DNA from: Stenotrophomonas sp. Iso1
GTDB taxonomy: Bacteria > Pseudomonadota > Gammaproteobacteria > Xanthomonadales > Xanthomonadaceae
DNA: 64,000 nucleotides
Direction: 5' to 3'
Assembly: GCF_027497995.1 (NCBI RefSeq)
Contig: NZ_JAODBT010000001.1
Span: 1,762,488-1,826,487, forward strand
The notes beneath the pieces were generated by a model. The model was not told the DNA's origin, did no database searches, and was given only the letters and a program-made list of their open reading frames with translations. Shown one piece after another: positions 63,765 to 64,000 of this stretch; the first letter of the stretch is position 1, and the number at the start of each line of letters is the position of its first letter. Both the position numbers and the translations under genes were made by a program.

Positions 63765-64000
63765 ATGCCGAGTTTGAGTGAGCTGTTGTCGTCGTTCGAT
63801 CCGAAGCAGGGGCTGGTGTTGCCCGACAGTTGGCGGCAGGGGCGCACGGCTTACGGCGGCATCATCACGGCGTTGGGTGTGCTGGCGGCGGAACGGGCCT
63901 ATCCGGAGTCGATGCCGCCGCTGCGATCAGTGCAGGTGTCTTTCATCGGGCCGGCTGTCGGGCTGTTGACGTTCGCGCCGCAGGTACTGCGCGAGGGCAA
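63765..64000 (+). CDS. Thioesterase family protein, N-terminal part (cut by window edge)
   Basis: The first 78 codons are inside the window, starting MPSLSELLSSFDPKQGLVLPDSWRQGR (quoted by its ends MPSLSELLSSF and LPDSWRQGR). The segment RTAYGGIITALGVLAAERAYPE and SVQVSFIGPAV resemble the N-terminal hotdog repeat of acyl-CoA thioesterase II-like proteins. The C-terminal half and catalytic residues lie outside. The ribosome-binding site is CTGGAGT. The substrate is unknown. Confidence 0.7.
   Translation, partial: MPSLSELLSSFDPKQGLVLPDSWRQGRTAYGGIITALGVLAAERAYPESMPPLRSVQVSFIGPAVGLLTFAPQVLREG

Overview
The window is one piece of a high-GC proteobacterial chromosome, almost certainly from a Xanthomonadaceae member close to Stenotrophomonas. 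The evidence is a FimX-type degenerate GGDEF-EAL protein, a Xanthomonas/Caulobacter-type TonB receptor, an SmeVWX-like efflux operon with an embedded dehydrogenase and a LysR regulator, a FabV enoyl reductase, and stem-loop repeats of the kind scattered through these genomes. Genes are tightly packed and often overlap by 4 bases. I saw no prophage, insertion sequence, CRISPR array, rRNA or tRNA gene.

Layout. 1-3485 (minus): Entner-Doudoroff genes zwf-glk-pgl-edd (edd cut by the window edge), facing a MalK/UgpC-type ATPase without local permeases (3813-4901). 5012-10445: ygfZ, divergent from a succinate dehydrogenase block made of an SDHAF4-like assembly factor, sdhCDAB, sdhE and a YgfX-like gene; lolC-lolD follow. 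12513-20094: housekeeping genes (yggX, mutY, ftsY, htpG, rsmD, coaD) plus two small lipoproteins. 20380-25867: ferredoxin and ggt, a metallo-beta-lactamase-fold hydrolase, an alpha/beta hydrolase, a PliG-like lysozyme inhibitor and upp.

26025-31694 is the most distinctive part: four overlapping or near-adjacent genes encoding a TonB receptor, a phytase-like beta-propeller lipoprotein, a purple-acid-phosphatase-like enzyme and an inorganic pyrophosphatase that carries a signal peptide. Together they look like a cell-envelope route for releasing phosphate from organic or condensed phosphates, probably phytate.

32924-41273: a LysR regulator divergent from an RND efflux operon (adaptor, pump, short-chain dehydrogenase, outer-membrane channel). 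41480-43524: a class III aminotransferase divergent from an Lrp/AsnC regulator with a perfect operator-like palindrome between them. 43610-53144: queA, then a Fur-box-preceded ferric iron ABC transporter (fbpABC) lying between queA and tgt, then yajC-secD-secF. 53350-64000: fabV, fimX, a flavoprotein, yaeQ, an RluA-type pseudouridine synthase, a YaiI-family gene, a cold-shock gene, a glutathione transferase, selO, apt and the start of a thioesterase.

The gene content links central carbon flow (Entner-Doudoroff, succinate dehydrogenase with its own assembly factors) with envelope biogenesis (Lol, Sec) and nutrient scavenging (phosphate, iron, purine and uracil salvage).
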